DNA from: Leptobrachium leishanense | Taxonomy: Eukaryota; Chordata; Amphibia; Anura; Megophryidae | Reading direction: 5' to 3' | DNA length: 64,000 nt | Assembly (NCBI GenBank): GCA_009667805.1 | Contig: CM019072.1 | Span: forward strand, 35,643,519-35,707,518 | Shown: positions 50,231 to 63,971 of the stretch, in pieces | Position numbering within the stretch: position 1 is the stretch's first letter | Layout: each line of letters begins with the position of its first letter | The notes under the pieces: generated by a model | What the model saw: only the letters and a program-made list of their open reading frames with translations | What the model was told of the DNA's origin: nothing | The model's database searches: none | Made by a program: the position numbers and the translations under genes

Positions 50231-51170
50231 TAGTTGAGGCTCAAAATGCTGCCCCTGGCAAAGTGCTGAATGGAGCCATGGCACCGTTCGATCCCATGGA
50301 CGGGCCAGCCCTGACGGCAAGGGAAGTTTCATGGATGAATCTTCTACTGCCGCGGTTTGAATTTCCTTTTATTGAAGCAGCGAAGTTTGTTGAGGTTCCA
50401 ACTCTGGTAAACACTGGCACTTTGTGAATATAACATAAGCGTATATAAGTATAGGAGTTCTGCAGCCTGTAGTTTCTCTTGCTTTTTGTATGTTGTATTT
50501 TTTCACATTCTTCGAAACGGCTGTGATTTTTTTTGCGTGTCTGCCCTGGTCTTGTAGAACAACACCATAATAAAGCTATTGGCTCTACTCACTCACCCTG
50601 TCAACAAGCTCTCAGGGTGTTTGTATAACAACTCCTATTGCTATGGGTTGTGTTTGCTTTTTGCTAAATTCTTGTGCACAGGAAAACACAGTGATTTGTT
50701 AACCCCGTGCCTCCCAAACTGGCATTCTGTCCATCAACAGAGGCGGGCGTGTGGTAATCTTTTAGCCCTGAATCCACCCTTTATCCCAAGAGTGATGGGA
50801 GTAGGCAGAGTATTAGCTGTGAAAACAGAGTTTTGTGACAGGTATAAGTTAAGAAGCCTTACATTGAGGAGGCAGATAACCAGCTGACCCACTTCTTATC
50901 TGAGAGCAAACATTTCATTCTTGGTTTTATTTCCTGCTCCTGGAAATGTTGTGTCTTTTTTCCTCTTGCGCACCCCAAGAACCATGACAATTGAGCTTTT
51001 TGCAATGATTAAGGTTTGAAAGCAGCCATGTTTTCCTTACATAGACACACATTTCATTCATGGGGAAGGTGCCACCCTGCAACCGGTATAATTCATATGA
51101 TACAGGAAGGGAATTGTTTATCTAATCAAGGCAGTTCGATTTCTTACCTGCAGCAGTGGCGCGTTCAGTT
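50231..51170. other. Spacer, no gene recognised
   Basis: An open frame at 50227-50427 (GAMAPFDPMDGPALTAREV...) has no domain I recognise and no splice context. Nothing else is supported. Confidence 0.35.
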
Positions 51171-52133
51171 CCTCAGCAGCTGCTGAATTGTTCCATTGCA
51201 GCAGTTCAGTTTGATGCAGCCGTCTAACTGAACGCTTTGGCTGTGACTATGGAAGCGAAAGGGCAGAGGATCGCTTTATGAAAGGTGCGGTTTCTGCAAA
51301 ATCCACTTTTGTCCATTTTATTACCACTTTAGTATTAATGTTTACCATGTTTCCAATAAATATTTGGTGTTTTACTCCACCAAAACTTTAAACTGAACAT
51401 GTCCTTATTGGATTATTTGCTGCGTGGAGGCGGCCATCTTTCCTACCTCACACTGAGCTAACCCTGCAGCACCTCTCGACTTGAGGCCCGTTCAATACCT
51501 CAGCAGCTGCTGAATTGCTGCAGCGCAGCAATTCAGTTTGCTGCAGCAGTGTCGTTGAACCCTTTGGATGCGAATTTTGAATCCAAAATGGCCGATTTCG
51601 TAATGAAAAATTCAGATTGTTTTTCGGATCACTCGGACAAAAAATAATAAAGAGAAGCAGTCGGCACAATTCCGTTTTGTTTGCACACACCACAAATGAT
51701 AGTTTTTAATGAATAAACGTTATGTTTACTTCTGAAACAATATATAAATTGAACTGTAATATATGTCTATGTGCAGGGGGAAATAATAAATAAATATTTT
51801 GTGCTTTGGTGAACAAAAACCTCAAAATTAACATTGCTGTACGGAATTATTACTTGCGTTGAGGCGGCAGCCATCTTGCTGTAGGGCATTGTTACTGGCT
51901 TCATGCGGCGGCCATCTTTAATACGTCACACGAAGCATCTCCTCGGGTCGCTGCAAGTGCTAGGTTAGCACTGCTGAGCGCTGAGCGGTTGAACGGCGTT
52001 CAATGCAAGTTGCTAACTTAGCACTTGCAGCGGCTGAGGTATTGAACAGGCCTTTGGCTGCAAGTGCTAAGTTAGCAGTGCTGAGCTGCAGAACGGCGTT
52101 CAGTGCAAGTTGCTAACTTTGAACGCGCCTCAG
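51171..52133. mobile_element. Old MITE with TTCA(A/G)T(A/T)CCTCAGC-type ends, split by a younger relative
   Basis: gcgttcagttcctcagcagctgctg at the left and gaacgcgcctcagatatt at the right are diverged versions of the ends of 51483-52053, which sits inside it. The interior shares gaggcggccatctttcctac and similar text. Confidence 0.6.
51483..52053. mobile_element. MITE (family G), 571 bp, GAGGCC(C/T)GTTCAATACCTCAGC ends
   Basis: Inverted ends: gaggcccgttcaatacctc and gaggtattgaacaggcct. It is the reverse-complement twin of 52789-53358. No ORF. Confidence 0.88.
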
Positions 52134-52164
52134 ATATTGATTCTGCTTACTGCTGGGTTGCGTT

Positions 52165-52420
52165 TTTTCATGCACTGCCACTAGGGTTGCCAGACCGGCC
52201 ATGTTTCTGTGGACACATAAAATTTATTCATGCTGATGGGCAGTGCATGAAAAACGCCAACCTGGCAGCGGGTAGAATACATACGCTGCAGGTAAGAAAA
52301 CAAAAGGGAATCCCAGGTGACTTGCCTTGATTTCTGTCCTGCAGCAGGAGTTATACATGTTGCAGGGTAGCACGTTTGTCTGTGCTCCCCTCTGTATGAA
52401 ATGGTAATATGTGTGCATGA
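52165..52420. repeat. Dispersed repeat, direct partner of 53630-53860
   Basis: gggttgccagaccggccatg...ggacacataaaatttattcatgc...aatcccaggtgactt...ttatacatgttgcag is repeated with drift at 53630-53860. Confidence 0.7.
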
Positions 52421-52788
52421 AAAAAAGACAAACCTACTTGTCTCAGAACGAAGGCGCCATGAACACCGTCGGGAGGGAGCCCCATCCAAAATCTCCCAAG
52501 AGGTCACCACCGGAGCAGGGACGCCGCCGGCCCCCAATATCGACAGAAAAAAGGAAGGTAGGACCTCCAGTGGAGTGGAGTTGGTGACCTAGGTGTCAGT
52601 TGAATGTGCCAACCCCGGGTATATAAAACCATTTTCTAAACTTCCCCGGCGGTTGTCACAGATGGCTCCTCTGTAGAGAAAGTGATGGCGAAGTCTTTAG
52701 AAAAATAAAAGAATGGGGCATCCCTAAAAAGCACAGTCGCGTTTTACTGCAGCAGGCGTGCTGAATGCATACAAATGTTTGGCAAACT

Positions 52789-53358
52789 GAGGCCTGTTCA
52801 ATACCTCAGCCGCTGCAAGTGCTAAGTTAGCAACTTGCCATTGAACGCCGTTCAACCGCTCAGCAGTGCTAACCTAGCACTTGCAGCAACCCGAGGAGAT
52901 GCTGAGTGTGATGTTTTAAAGATGGCTGCCACCATGAAGCAAGTAACAATGCCGTACAGCAAGATGGCCGCCGCCTCGAAGCAAGTAATAATTCCGTACA
53001 GCATTGTTAATTTTGAGGTTTTTGTTCACCAAAGCACAAAATATTTATTTATTATTTCCCCCTGCACATAGACATATATTACAGTTCAATTTATATATTG
53101 TTTCAGAAGTAAACATAACGTTTATTCATTAAAAACTATCATTTGTGGTGTGTGCATACCAATCGGAATTGTGCTGACTGCTTCTCTTTATTATATTTTG
53201 TCCGAGTGATCCGAAAAACAATCTGAATTTTTCATTAAGAAATCGTCGGCCATTTTGGATTCAAAATTCACATCCAAAGGGTTCAACGACACTGCTGCAG
53301 CAAACTGAATTGCTGCGCTGCAGCAATTCAGCAGCTGCTGAGGTATTGAACAGGCCTC
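52789..53358. mobile_element. MITE (family G), 570 bp, inverted twin
   Basis: gaggcctgttcaatacctcag at the left and ctgaggtattgaacaggcctc at the right. The interior is the reverse complement of 51483-52053 with few changes. Confidence 0.9.
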
Positions 53359-53629
53359 TGATAAGAGGGAAGCACAACTTCTTCCATTAGCACTTCCTGT
53401 CAGGTGGTTTTGCCAGATCCTCCATGTTTTCCTTGACTCCTAATGCATCAGTGCTTTCATACATTGATTTTATGGCGTTTTTAAAACATACAAACCTACA
53501 GCCTGAAGAACTCATACGCTGCAGGTGAGAAATCCAAGAGGATTCCCTGTTGACTTGCTAGGACTAGGACTAGGAAACTAATTTTTCTTTGGAATTCTCA
53601 ATACTGCAGGGCAGCACATTCCCTGCGAC

Positions 53630-53880
53630 GTCAGTGGGGTTGCCGGATCAGCCATGTTTTTCTGGACACCTATGATTTATTCATGCTGATGGGGAGTGCA
53701 TGAAAAATGACACCCTGCAGCACGTAGAATCCATATGATGCAGGTCAAAGAGGAATCCCAGGTGACCTGCCTTTATTTCCTTTGTCCGGCATCTTAATTA
53801 TACATGTTGCAGAGCGGCACTTTTCCCTGTGCTTCCCCTCGACATGAAATAGTGACCTGTATCCAGGAAAACATGGTCAG
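53630..53880. repeat. Dispersed repeat, direct partner of 52165-52420
   Basis: Same order of blocks as the partner (gggttgccggatcagccatg, ttattcatgctgatggg, aatcccaggtgacctgcc, ttatacatgttgcag). Confidence 0.7.
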
Positions 53881-53892
53881 CCTGGGAACCCT

Positions 53893-54030
53893 ACAGCGGG
53901 GGTCAGCAACTTCAGCACCACAGATGTTTATGAACTACAACTCCCAAGATACTCAGCTGCTAGAGACAGAACCTTAAGGGAAATGTAGTTCCAAAACATT
54001 TGGCGGGCCAAGGTTGCCGACTCCTTCCCA
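53893..54030. mobile_element. hAT-like palindromic MITE ('gatgttttgg' family)
   Basis: gcgggggtcagcaac...cagatgtttatgaactac is mirrored by gtagttccaaaacatttgg...ggttgccgactcc. Confidence 0.65.
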
Positions 54031-54404
54031 AAGGGAGGGTACACTGTAATAACCTTAAATATGGTTTGAAATAAACTAGAAGGGCAGAAGCCACTGACCC
54101 CAAAATACCATAACTAATGCAATACTAAGACTACTGTCCCTTTTTAACTATTAAACTTTTAGAAGACACATTCTGCTTTATTGGGATCTCTGAAGCTTAT
54201 TGTTATTCTGCTTATACAGTTTTTACTTCTGTTTACATTTTTTTTAAGCAGAGACAGTCATAAGATTAGGAAAAGTTGGGCAGCTGACTAAGTCCTCACT
54301 AAAACGTAAGCCTCCCGTGATAGATTTTCATTCGGAAATCAGATATACGCCTCTGTAAGAAGTTTCTCACATTAATATTTGTTGGATTAATTCCTGCGTT
54401 CTTG

Positions 54405-55522
54405 TGTAGCGCTGTGTTAAAATCTTGCTGTGGCAGTACCTATTTTTGGCCACAAGATGGAGACTATCGCGATCAGAGACACTGGACATTGGGACTACAA
54501 TTCCCGGCATGCTTTGCAAGGAGACAGGAAGTGGGTGGGGACTGGACCCTTACATCCTCCGCCTCGTGGAGAACGCGCCAGAGCGCGCCAGGGAACGAGA
54601 GAGAGCAGATGCAGTGCCATAGATCGTAAGAGGGCCTAGGCCTGAGAGCAAGTGAGCCTGTCAGTTCTTTTACCGGGTCATTCCGCCTAAGGAGAAGGAG
54701 CCCTCCAAGGTTCCAGAGTTGCTGCAGATTGAACCAACCGAAGACCTTGAGTAAGGAGTCACCGCAAGTTGATCGGGTACAGAGAGCAGGCGGTGAGCTG
54801 GGCCAAAGTCGTGGACAAGCTACGGGAAGTTAGACAACGGATCCGGCCGCTAGTATCCCCAGTCAAGATCGAGCGGAGAGATGTCCTGGGTCAGCGGAGC
54901 CTAAAGCAACCGGTGGATGGGTGAGAGGCCTCCAAGGCCGTTTGTAATACAAAGAATACGCTGCTGTTTTCTCTTTAAAGTCCACAGGGCCCCAACTTGA
55001 CTAGTCGAAGACATTCTTTAAGTAAATTCACTGGCCAGTTGAACAGTACCCGGGTACCATACACACACATACACACCTTTTACATTCCGGGACTTAACCT
55101 GTGCAGGACTCATTTTTGTTACGAATCGGAACAGGGGTAAAGATACGTTCCGAATATATTTTTCTCTTTTCCGCTGCGCGTTTACCGTGATACGAAGTGA
55201 TTGTATATTCTGGGGTTCCGCTACGTGTCCCTTTTTCCGAATATTCGTGCAACTGCATTTTCTTTTATGTTCGGTTACGAATATTTTATTTTCCGAAATA
55301 CGACGCCTCGTGTTTCGGTTCTTTTCCGCTACGCGTTTTATCGCAATACGAAAGTACTGTAATAATTTCTGTGAATACCGTATCTCAATATCTGCCTATT
55401 ATTTTAGTAAACTATTTAAATGATAAAAACCCACAGTTGTGTTGGAGTATATTTATTCCCTAGTGCGGGGAGACTGACCCGTGGTTCATTTTCAGCGGCT
55501 CCTCCGGGAGTGAGCGCTACAC
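54405..55522 (+). mobile_element. Solo LTR, 1118 bp
   Basis: TGTAGCGCTG at the left and GAGCGCTACA at the right, with cttg duplicated (54401-54404 and 55523-55526). It shares ordered blocks with 57007-57948: ggccacnagatggagac, cggcatgctttgc, acaggaagtgggtggg, tattccctagtgcgggg, ctcctccgggagtgagcgct. No internal retroviral genes. Confidence 0.82.
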
Positions 55523-55597
55523 TTGTATAATAAGAGGGGCTTTCTGCTTGAGCCTGGCCTAAGGCCTCTCTAACTCCAGAGACCCTGTTGCTCTTTA

Positions 55598-55873
55598 GGT
55601 TGGCGTCAGACGAGGGCACTGTGCGCCCGTACCGATGTGCCTTTCTGGAGTCTGTCGCAGCGTTGAGACGCTGCGACGGGGTCAGCCACATGCTGTTGCA
55701 CGCGCAACAGCAGCCGTGCTGCGTCTGTGCAGCAGTCCTCTCCGTCAAAGCGCTAGGACACGCGTTGACAGAGCTGCAAAGAGCGAGCCTTGCAGCACAG
55801 AGTTGAGTGGAAGGAACGTCCACTCTCACGGACATTCCTTCCACTCTCCAATGACGCTCGTCTGACCCCAGCC
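55598..55873. mobile_element. Harbinger-like MITE variant, 276 bp
   Basis: ggttggcgtcagacgaggg and ctcgtctgaccccagcc ends with TTA/TAA. The interior (ctgcgacggggtcagccac) is unrelated to family H apart from the ends. It abuts the next element, sharing TAA 55874-55876. Confidence 0.82.
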
Positions 55874-55876
55874 TAA

Positions 55877-56304
55877 GGCTAGGGTCAGACGAACGCATTT
55901 TTCGCATCGTCGGGAAAAAAGTGCATGCGAACGCATGGACGTACTTTTTCACAGAATACGCGATAGCGGTCATACGTTGCGCAATTTTGGCCGTGATTTC
56001 ATACAGATCCAAACCAGGAAACTTTGGGTGTCTGGACGTTATGTAGGCCAAACATGAGCAGCGTCTGACGTCTCCTAATAACGCACACATGCCGCTATGC
56101 GGACACAGCGCACTCTGTATGTCAGTACTAGCGGTTCGACGTTCTTGCGAAAATGCGTTTGTTTGCCGCTTGCATTGCGCGGCCGAACTTTCATGCGGCC
56201 GTACTTCGTGTGTGGGCCTGCGTTGGACGTCATTTGCTGCTACCACGGCTGTCATAAAGTGCGTGTAAACGCACGTTCGCACTGCGTTCGTCTGTCCCCC
56301 AGCC
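55877..56304. mobile_element. Harbinger-like MITE (family H), 428 bp, tandem with the previous one
   Basis: GGCTAGGGTCAGACGA start, gttcgtctgtcccccagcc end, TTA at 56305-56307. The 288-codon minus-strand frame that spans both MITEs is a by-product of their GC-rich text. Confidence 0.9.
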
Positions 56305-56307
56305 TTA

Positions 56308-57006
56308 GTTGTAATGTTCCTAATATAATATTACCAATCTCTTATCAACCGTGTTGTTATCTATTTCATGGTTTCATTATCTGTTAACATACTGCCCGTA
56401 AAATCCCTACTTATTTACACAGCTGTGTAATCGTTAGATCTGCCAACTTTGGCAGGCCGAGGATCGGATGAGACCGGGCATAACCTTCATCATGGCTGCA
56501 TCCCCGAAAAAGGCATCGGAGCTTGTACAACTGGTGGCCAGTGACCTGCCAGACATTCAGGGCTGCTCATACACCAGCTCTGCTTGGATCGCTTGTGTAT
56601 GATCCAAATCACTGTTTTTAACTAAATGAGCACCAAAAGCAGCTGATATCAGAGCTCTCAAAAACCATGTGTCTTTTTAGGACTGACAGGTGATTGAGAA
56701 GTCTGAGGAAAAATTGTGTCACACGTCCGGACCGTTTGATTGGCAGTCCAGTCATTTGTGTGTTGCCAGGCCTTGACTCTCAACAGGCCAAGAAAGCAGG
56801 GCTTCTTCTTACCTGAGATGCTATAAACAGTGGAATTTAGCAAATGGGCATCTCACTGGCAAAAACAACAATTACAAAAAAGTCTTGCTCCTCAGGTGGT
56901 GAAGCAGTTGTTATTTTGTCACATATCTTCTTCTAACACTATAGACTGTGTATGTTGGAATATGTGGTCTTATGAATTTTCTATCAGTCTATAACTGGGA
57001 TGTGAG
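56308..57006. other. Spacer, no gene recognised
   Basis: No exon, end repeat or tandem repeat was identified. Confidence 0.35.
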
Positions 57007-57948
57007 TGTAGCGCTGGTTTTAATTCACTGTCGTGGTAGTACTTGTTTTTGGCCACCAGAGGGAGACAAGCGCAATGTAAGACATTGGGACTACATTTTC
57101 CAGCATGCTTTGCGGGCAGGAACAGGAAGTGGGTGGGAAAGAGACACTTACATCCGCAGCCTCGTGGAGAAAGCCGTCAGAGTGCGCAGAGGAGTGAGAG
57201 GTGCAAGACGCAAGTGCAGGAGATAGTGATCGCGACCAGGCCAGAGCGCAGGTGCGGCCTAGCAGAGCTGGAGATCGGGTTTCCCTTCTTATTGAACGAA
57301 GACCCCGTGATCCACCGTTAGTAACCCTACACCGATACAGAGTACGCTGAAGGACCCCGAGTTAGGAGACCGCAGACGATCTAACAGGGAGTGCAGGCGG
57401 TGAGCTGGACATCTTGTGGCAGATACAGACAAGCAAGACAGCGGATCCGGGGACACAGAGAATCCCAGTCAAAATCGAGCGGAGAGACGTCCTGGGTCGA
57501 GCGGAGCACAGAGTATCTGGCGGATGGGTGAGAGGCCTTCCCGGCCACTGTAAAGTACTAAAGCACGCTGCAGTTTTCTCAAAACCTACAGGGCCCCAAC
57601 ATGACTAGTCGAAGATACCTCATAAATAATTCACTGGCCAGTTGAATATTGTACCCGGGTACCAATACACACCTACACTTACATTTCTTGGGACATAGCC
57701 TGTACGGGACTCACACTCCAACCACGAAGGGGTTAAAATTCTTTTTTCCTTTTCCGCTACGCGTTTCTCGCATTACGAACTACTGTAAATATATATACGT
57801 ATACCGTGCTACTCTTTATATGCCAGTTTATTCAGTAAACTATATAATTTACAAAATCCACAGCGGTGCTGGAGTATATTTATTCCCTAGTGCGGGGAGA
57901 CTGACCCGAGGTTCAAATTCAGTGGCTCCTCCGGGAGTGAGCGCTACA
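57007..57948 (+). mobile_element. Solo LTR, 942 bp, same family as 54405
   Basis: TGTAGCGCTGG start, GAGCGCTACA end; flanks tgag/cgag (3 of 4). Shorter than 54405-55522, mostly in the 3' half. Confidence 0.8.
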
Positions 57949-58442
57949 CGAGCAAGAAGGGTAGATCCGTGCCACTGGGGTGACCAGATCAGATCACATT
58001 CCTTCCTGATAGAGCCTGAAGATCATCTGAAGATGTTTAAAGAGCACGGGTCATGTTCACTGCTTGGTGCCATCATCATCTGTTTCTTATACAAACTTCT
58101 CTCATCTGACAGGTAAACATCGGCAGCTCAGATAAGACCTCAGATTGCTGTGCCTATGCTATTGCCAAGATGGCGGCGTGCCAAAGGAAAGTATGATATA
58201 AGTATGACATGTGCACTTTAAAATGTTGCGTCAGTGTTAAGGTAATTTAATTTCTCTTAAAAGGATATTCAAAGCAAATTAATATATCCGTAATTACATT
58301 TATGCCAGAACTTTTCATTATACAGGGTGTCCATAAAGTCTCTTTACAAGTTCAAACATTTATTACAAAGGCAAATGAAAAGACAGATAAGTGAAAATTA
58401 TTACAAAATGAGACGTATATATTTAAGTTTTTTTTGCCTCAT

Positions 58443-59037
58443 TTAATACACCTCTATATGGGCACCATTAGTTGCACGAAGCACATCAAGACGGTACTGG
58501 ATTTCTTGCCATGTTGGCTGTAGCATACCCTCATCAATGGTGACAATGGCGTCAGTGATCCTCTGCTTTAGATTAGTGATGTCCCGTACCTTTGTTCCGT
58601 ACGCCATATTTTTAACATAACCCCATAGAAAGAAATCGAGGGGAGTGATATCTGGTGAACGAGGTGGCCAGGGATTTGCGCCACCCCTTCCAATCCACCA
58701 GTTTGGAAATGTTTCATTTAGGAACCCACGAACATGCAGTCCCCAATGTGGTGGTGCACCATCTTGCTGGAAAATGATGGTTGGTTGAAGGTGATGTAGT
58801 TGTGGTGCCACGTCGTATTCAGTCAAAAGGTCAAGGTAAACATTTGCAGTAATTGATGTCTCGAACAAAAAACGGACCAATGATTCGATTACACATGATC
58901 TCACACCACACATTCATCTTTGGACTATCTTGCTGAAGTTCCCTAGTCACATGGAGGTTTTCTGATCCCCAGATTCTCACATTATGTGTGTTTGTTTTCC
59001 CTGAAACATGAAAGGTTGCCTCATCATTAACCCAAAC
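58443..59037 (-). pseudogene. Transposase fragment (DDE) in fold-back element
   Basis: Minus-strand text reads NDEATFHVSG, NVRIWGSENLHVTRELQ and NVWCG (59037-58915). The 156-residue frame then has QQDGAPPHWG, WIGRGGANPWPPRSPDITPLDFF and GAHIEVY at the end. A frame shift near 58890-58915 separates the two parts. The N-terminal DNA-binding half is missing. Confidence 0.88.
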
Positions 59038-59761
59038 TCACCTGAATTTGTTTTATGTTAAAGATACGGTGTATACCTAAACACCGTTCCCCCCCCCCCC
59101 TCCTGCAGATCCACCCATTCATTGGTGCTACGCTCCGGACTTGGAACTCCGTCCTTCGCCAACGCCCCTTCTCCTCGTACCCCTCCCCCATGCTCCCGCT
59201 CTTTGGTAATCCGGACTTTTCAGCAGGGGTTAACCCACACCTACGTCGGCGACTGGAACCATCGGCATTTTTAAGGGCCTCGCACTTTCTTTCAGGTCCT
59301 GACTTACTACCCCCGTGGGATCGACCCAACCAGACCGCAGCCCCGTCCCCCCTGGAGCGCTTTAACTTCACTCAAATCTTGCACTATCTGCTCTCGCTCC
59401 CCGCCCGGCACTGGTTGCTCCGACCCCCCCCCCCCCCTCGTCCTTCGAATCCCTTTGTCTCGCCAGGAGACCTCTGCGCCACGGCGTCTCCATTATCTAC
59501 GGCCTTTTGCAAACCTCTCCGACTCCGGACCCACCGTCCTTTGAGCACACATGGGAACGGATACTCGACGCCGCAGTTACTGAGGAGCAGTGGCGGGACA
59601 CGTATGAACTCACGCATCATGGCTCTCCCCAGACCCGCTTGCAGTCCACCTCGTATAAACTTCTCACTCTCTGGTATAGTACACCCTCGCTCCTATTTCG
59701 GATGAGCTTACGCATCACTCCGAATTGTTGGAGGTGCAACGACCCACGGGGCACTTACCTA

Positions 59762-61375
<1,614 letters not shown>

Positions 61376-62669
61376 TACATGCCTGGTGGGGCTGCCCCGT
61401 CATCTCTCCCTTCTGGCGCCTGGTGCGAGACACGGCGGCGACGGTCGCGGACTTTGATCTGCCGATTACCCCAGAGACATTCCTTCTTACACACGTCCAT
61501 TGCTCAGTGAGCACCTTCAAGAGATCGGTAGTGTTGCCAATGCTTATGATGGCACCCCTGCTTATTGCTCGCTCCTGGAGGTCAGAGCTACCCCCCTCAT
61601 ACCGCGACTGGCTGGCAAGAATGGAGGAGGTGCGGAACCAGGAGAACCTGGTTGCCCGGACAGAGGGAAAATTGGAGACGCACCTGCACAAATGGTACCT
61701 ACCTTCTGCAGAATGTCGCGGCCACGCTGGATCGTGAGGACCGCAGCGGATGATTGACCCTCTGGCTGCCATCCCGCCAGTCCCTTGGGGTCCCGGACTT
61801 CCGGTCGTTGCCGCCTCGGCCCGTCTCCCCTTTGGGGTTACTGCCGACTATGCGAATGGTCTGGCCATCGTGACCAGATCACTGCCAGCTCTGTCCCCCC
61901 TCCTTTCCCCCCTTTTTTTTTTTTAATTACCTCTTTTCCCTTTCTCATCTCTCCTCTCCTCTCCCCCTCTCTTCTGCTCCTATCCCATAACCACCCTTCA
62001 CCATCCAGACACTCGCTCCATCCCCTTCTGCTCTTCCCTCATAACGTCCCTGATACCGCTCGCCCCCTACCCATTACTTAATCACTCCAGAAACTAGCCC
62101 TCCCCCACCTGTTTTGACTGTTGCTACCTGCAGCTACGCCCTTTGCCGAACTGACATCCTCTGAGCTCCTCCGCCCTGTGGATGCCGATGGGTTCTGCCA
62201 CGACGCTCAGCGGACTTCGATAAGTTATACCACACATATCCTTCACTTGATGTTTACTCCTTGAAACTGTGTATTTGTCTGAACGCCACGGTACGTAACC
62301 GTTCAATATTTGATGGCAATGTTTGTACCATATAGACACTTATTGCTGTATAGTTGGCTTTATATGTTTGGCTTTGAATAAAAATAAAAAAAAGATATGG
62401 TGTATGGAACAAAGGTACGGGCATCACTAATCTATAGCAGAGGATCACTAACGCCATTGCCACCATGGATGAGGGTATGCTACAGCGAACATGGCAAGAA
62501 ATCCAGTACCGTCTTGATGTGCTTCGTGCGACTAATGGTGCCCATATAGAGGTGTATTAAATGAGGCAAAAAAACTTAGATAAGTAAAAATTATTACAAA
62601 ATGAGATGTATATATTTGTCTTTTGTAATAAATGTTTGAAATTTGTAAAGAGACTTTATGGACACCCTA

Positions 62670-63366
62670 TACTTAAAAACACCATGTCTATAAAATACGA
62701 GTTAGATGTCATTTCTGATTAACAGTGGAAATGTTGCACTAATACATTTTTTTCGAGTGTTTAATCCCCACGGTTACATAAAGAGCAAATCGTGCTTATG
62801 GTGTTTCTCTGTGAGAGCTTACAGGGCGGGCAGTAATCGGTACCAAAATCTCCTAACTATGTCTGATTCTTTGCCTTATAGGAAAATCCCTGTGAAAAAC
62901 AAAATGCTAAAAATAAGTTTTGATGCCTTATTTCTACTGATATTTGGAGTGTCTTTACTGGAGTTGCTGGTGTGGGAGAACATGTTTGCAGCATTTTTAT
63001 TTTCTTACTTCTTGGGAATTTTTTGAACATTACTCCCTTACACACATTATATGCTAAATTGGCTGAAGTGCAGTGATTGTTTCAGAGCAAGTCCGCTGCA
63101 TTTTACTCATTGAAATAAATAAGGATACTTTCAGGGTCAATCCAGGACCAAAAATAGGACAAGGCTTTCAAAGGCCAAGCAGCCCTTCATATATTTTTGC
63201 CAAAGAAAATTCATGGCAAATCAAAAAGTATAAAGACCAAATGTCAATTATTTGACAGCTTTTCGTTGCTTTAATTCAGTAAAAGATGGCATTATGTAAA
63301 TGATGATAAAAGAAGTTGAAATACAGCAGCCTAAGTAGCGTTATTGTGGTTTTTTTTAACCGTTTG
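62670..63366. other. Spacer, no gene recognised
   Basis: AT-rich text; the open frame at 62706-63026 encodes a hydrophobic C-terminal stretch but no recognised domain. Confidence 0.35.
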
Positions 63367-63712
63367 CTGACCATCACAGACCCAAGATTCTCCACTCTGC
63401 ACCCCGGAACCTGAATAAGCATACTCTGACCAGCACTCCGGAACCGGCATAAGCACACACTGACCATCACAGACCCAAGATTCTCCACTCTGCACCCCGG
63501 AACCTGAATAAGCATACTCTGACCAGCACCCTGGAACCAGCATAAGCACACACTGACCATCACAGACCCAAGATTCTCCACCCCGGAACCTGAATAAGCC
63601 TACTCTGTCCAGCACCCCGGAACCAGCATAAGCACACACTGACCATCACAGACCCAAGATTCTCCACTTTGCACCCCGGAACCTGAATAAGCATACTCTG
63701 ACCAGCATAAGG
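63367..63712. repeat. Tandem repeat, about 93 bp, nearly 4 copies
   Basis: Units start ctgaccatcacagacccaag at 63367, 63460, 63553 and 63639 (periods 93, 93 and 86). The open frames across it are repeats of the unit. Confidence 0.93.
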
Positions 63713-63971
63713 TAGCAGGATCTCAGAATGCCGTCCTATGCTATCCTCCAAAGAACCCCATTCTTGCAACTGTATCTTATTTTTAAACGTATTAATTTCT
63801 GGCTGATTCCTTGGTTCAATGTTCCCTCCATTTTACTTATAAAAAACAAACTTTTTTACCTGGTCTTTACCCCTGCTTCTCACCCTACCTCCCCCCTCTT
63901 CCTGCTCCTCCTCCTTCCCCCTCCTGCCGTGTAGTTTTTGCACACTTAGCAAATCTCCATTCTATTTTGCA
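63713..63971. other. Insertion splitting the 93-bp repeat array
   Basis: The repeat unit breaks off at gaccagcataa (63700-63710) and resumes at agcacacactgacc (63971). The 260 bp between contain a CT-rich stretch (63880-63925) and no gene. Confidence 0.5.

Noticed and set aside
50227..50427. A 66-codon open frame considered as a host exon
   Set aside because: No domain recognised, no convincing splice sites, and it starts inside the satellite edge.
55416..56282. A 288-codon minus-strand open frame
   Set aside because: It spans two Harbinger-like MITEs and their junction; no domain, and the same text elsewhere is non-coding.
54405..57948. A single retroelement with two LTRs at 54405 and 57007
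   Set aside because: Flanking duplications differ, lengths differ and no internal coding text lies between them.
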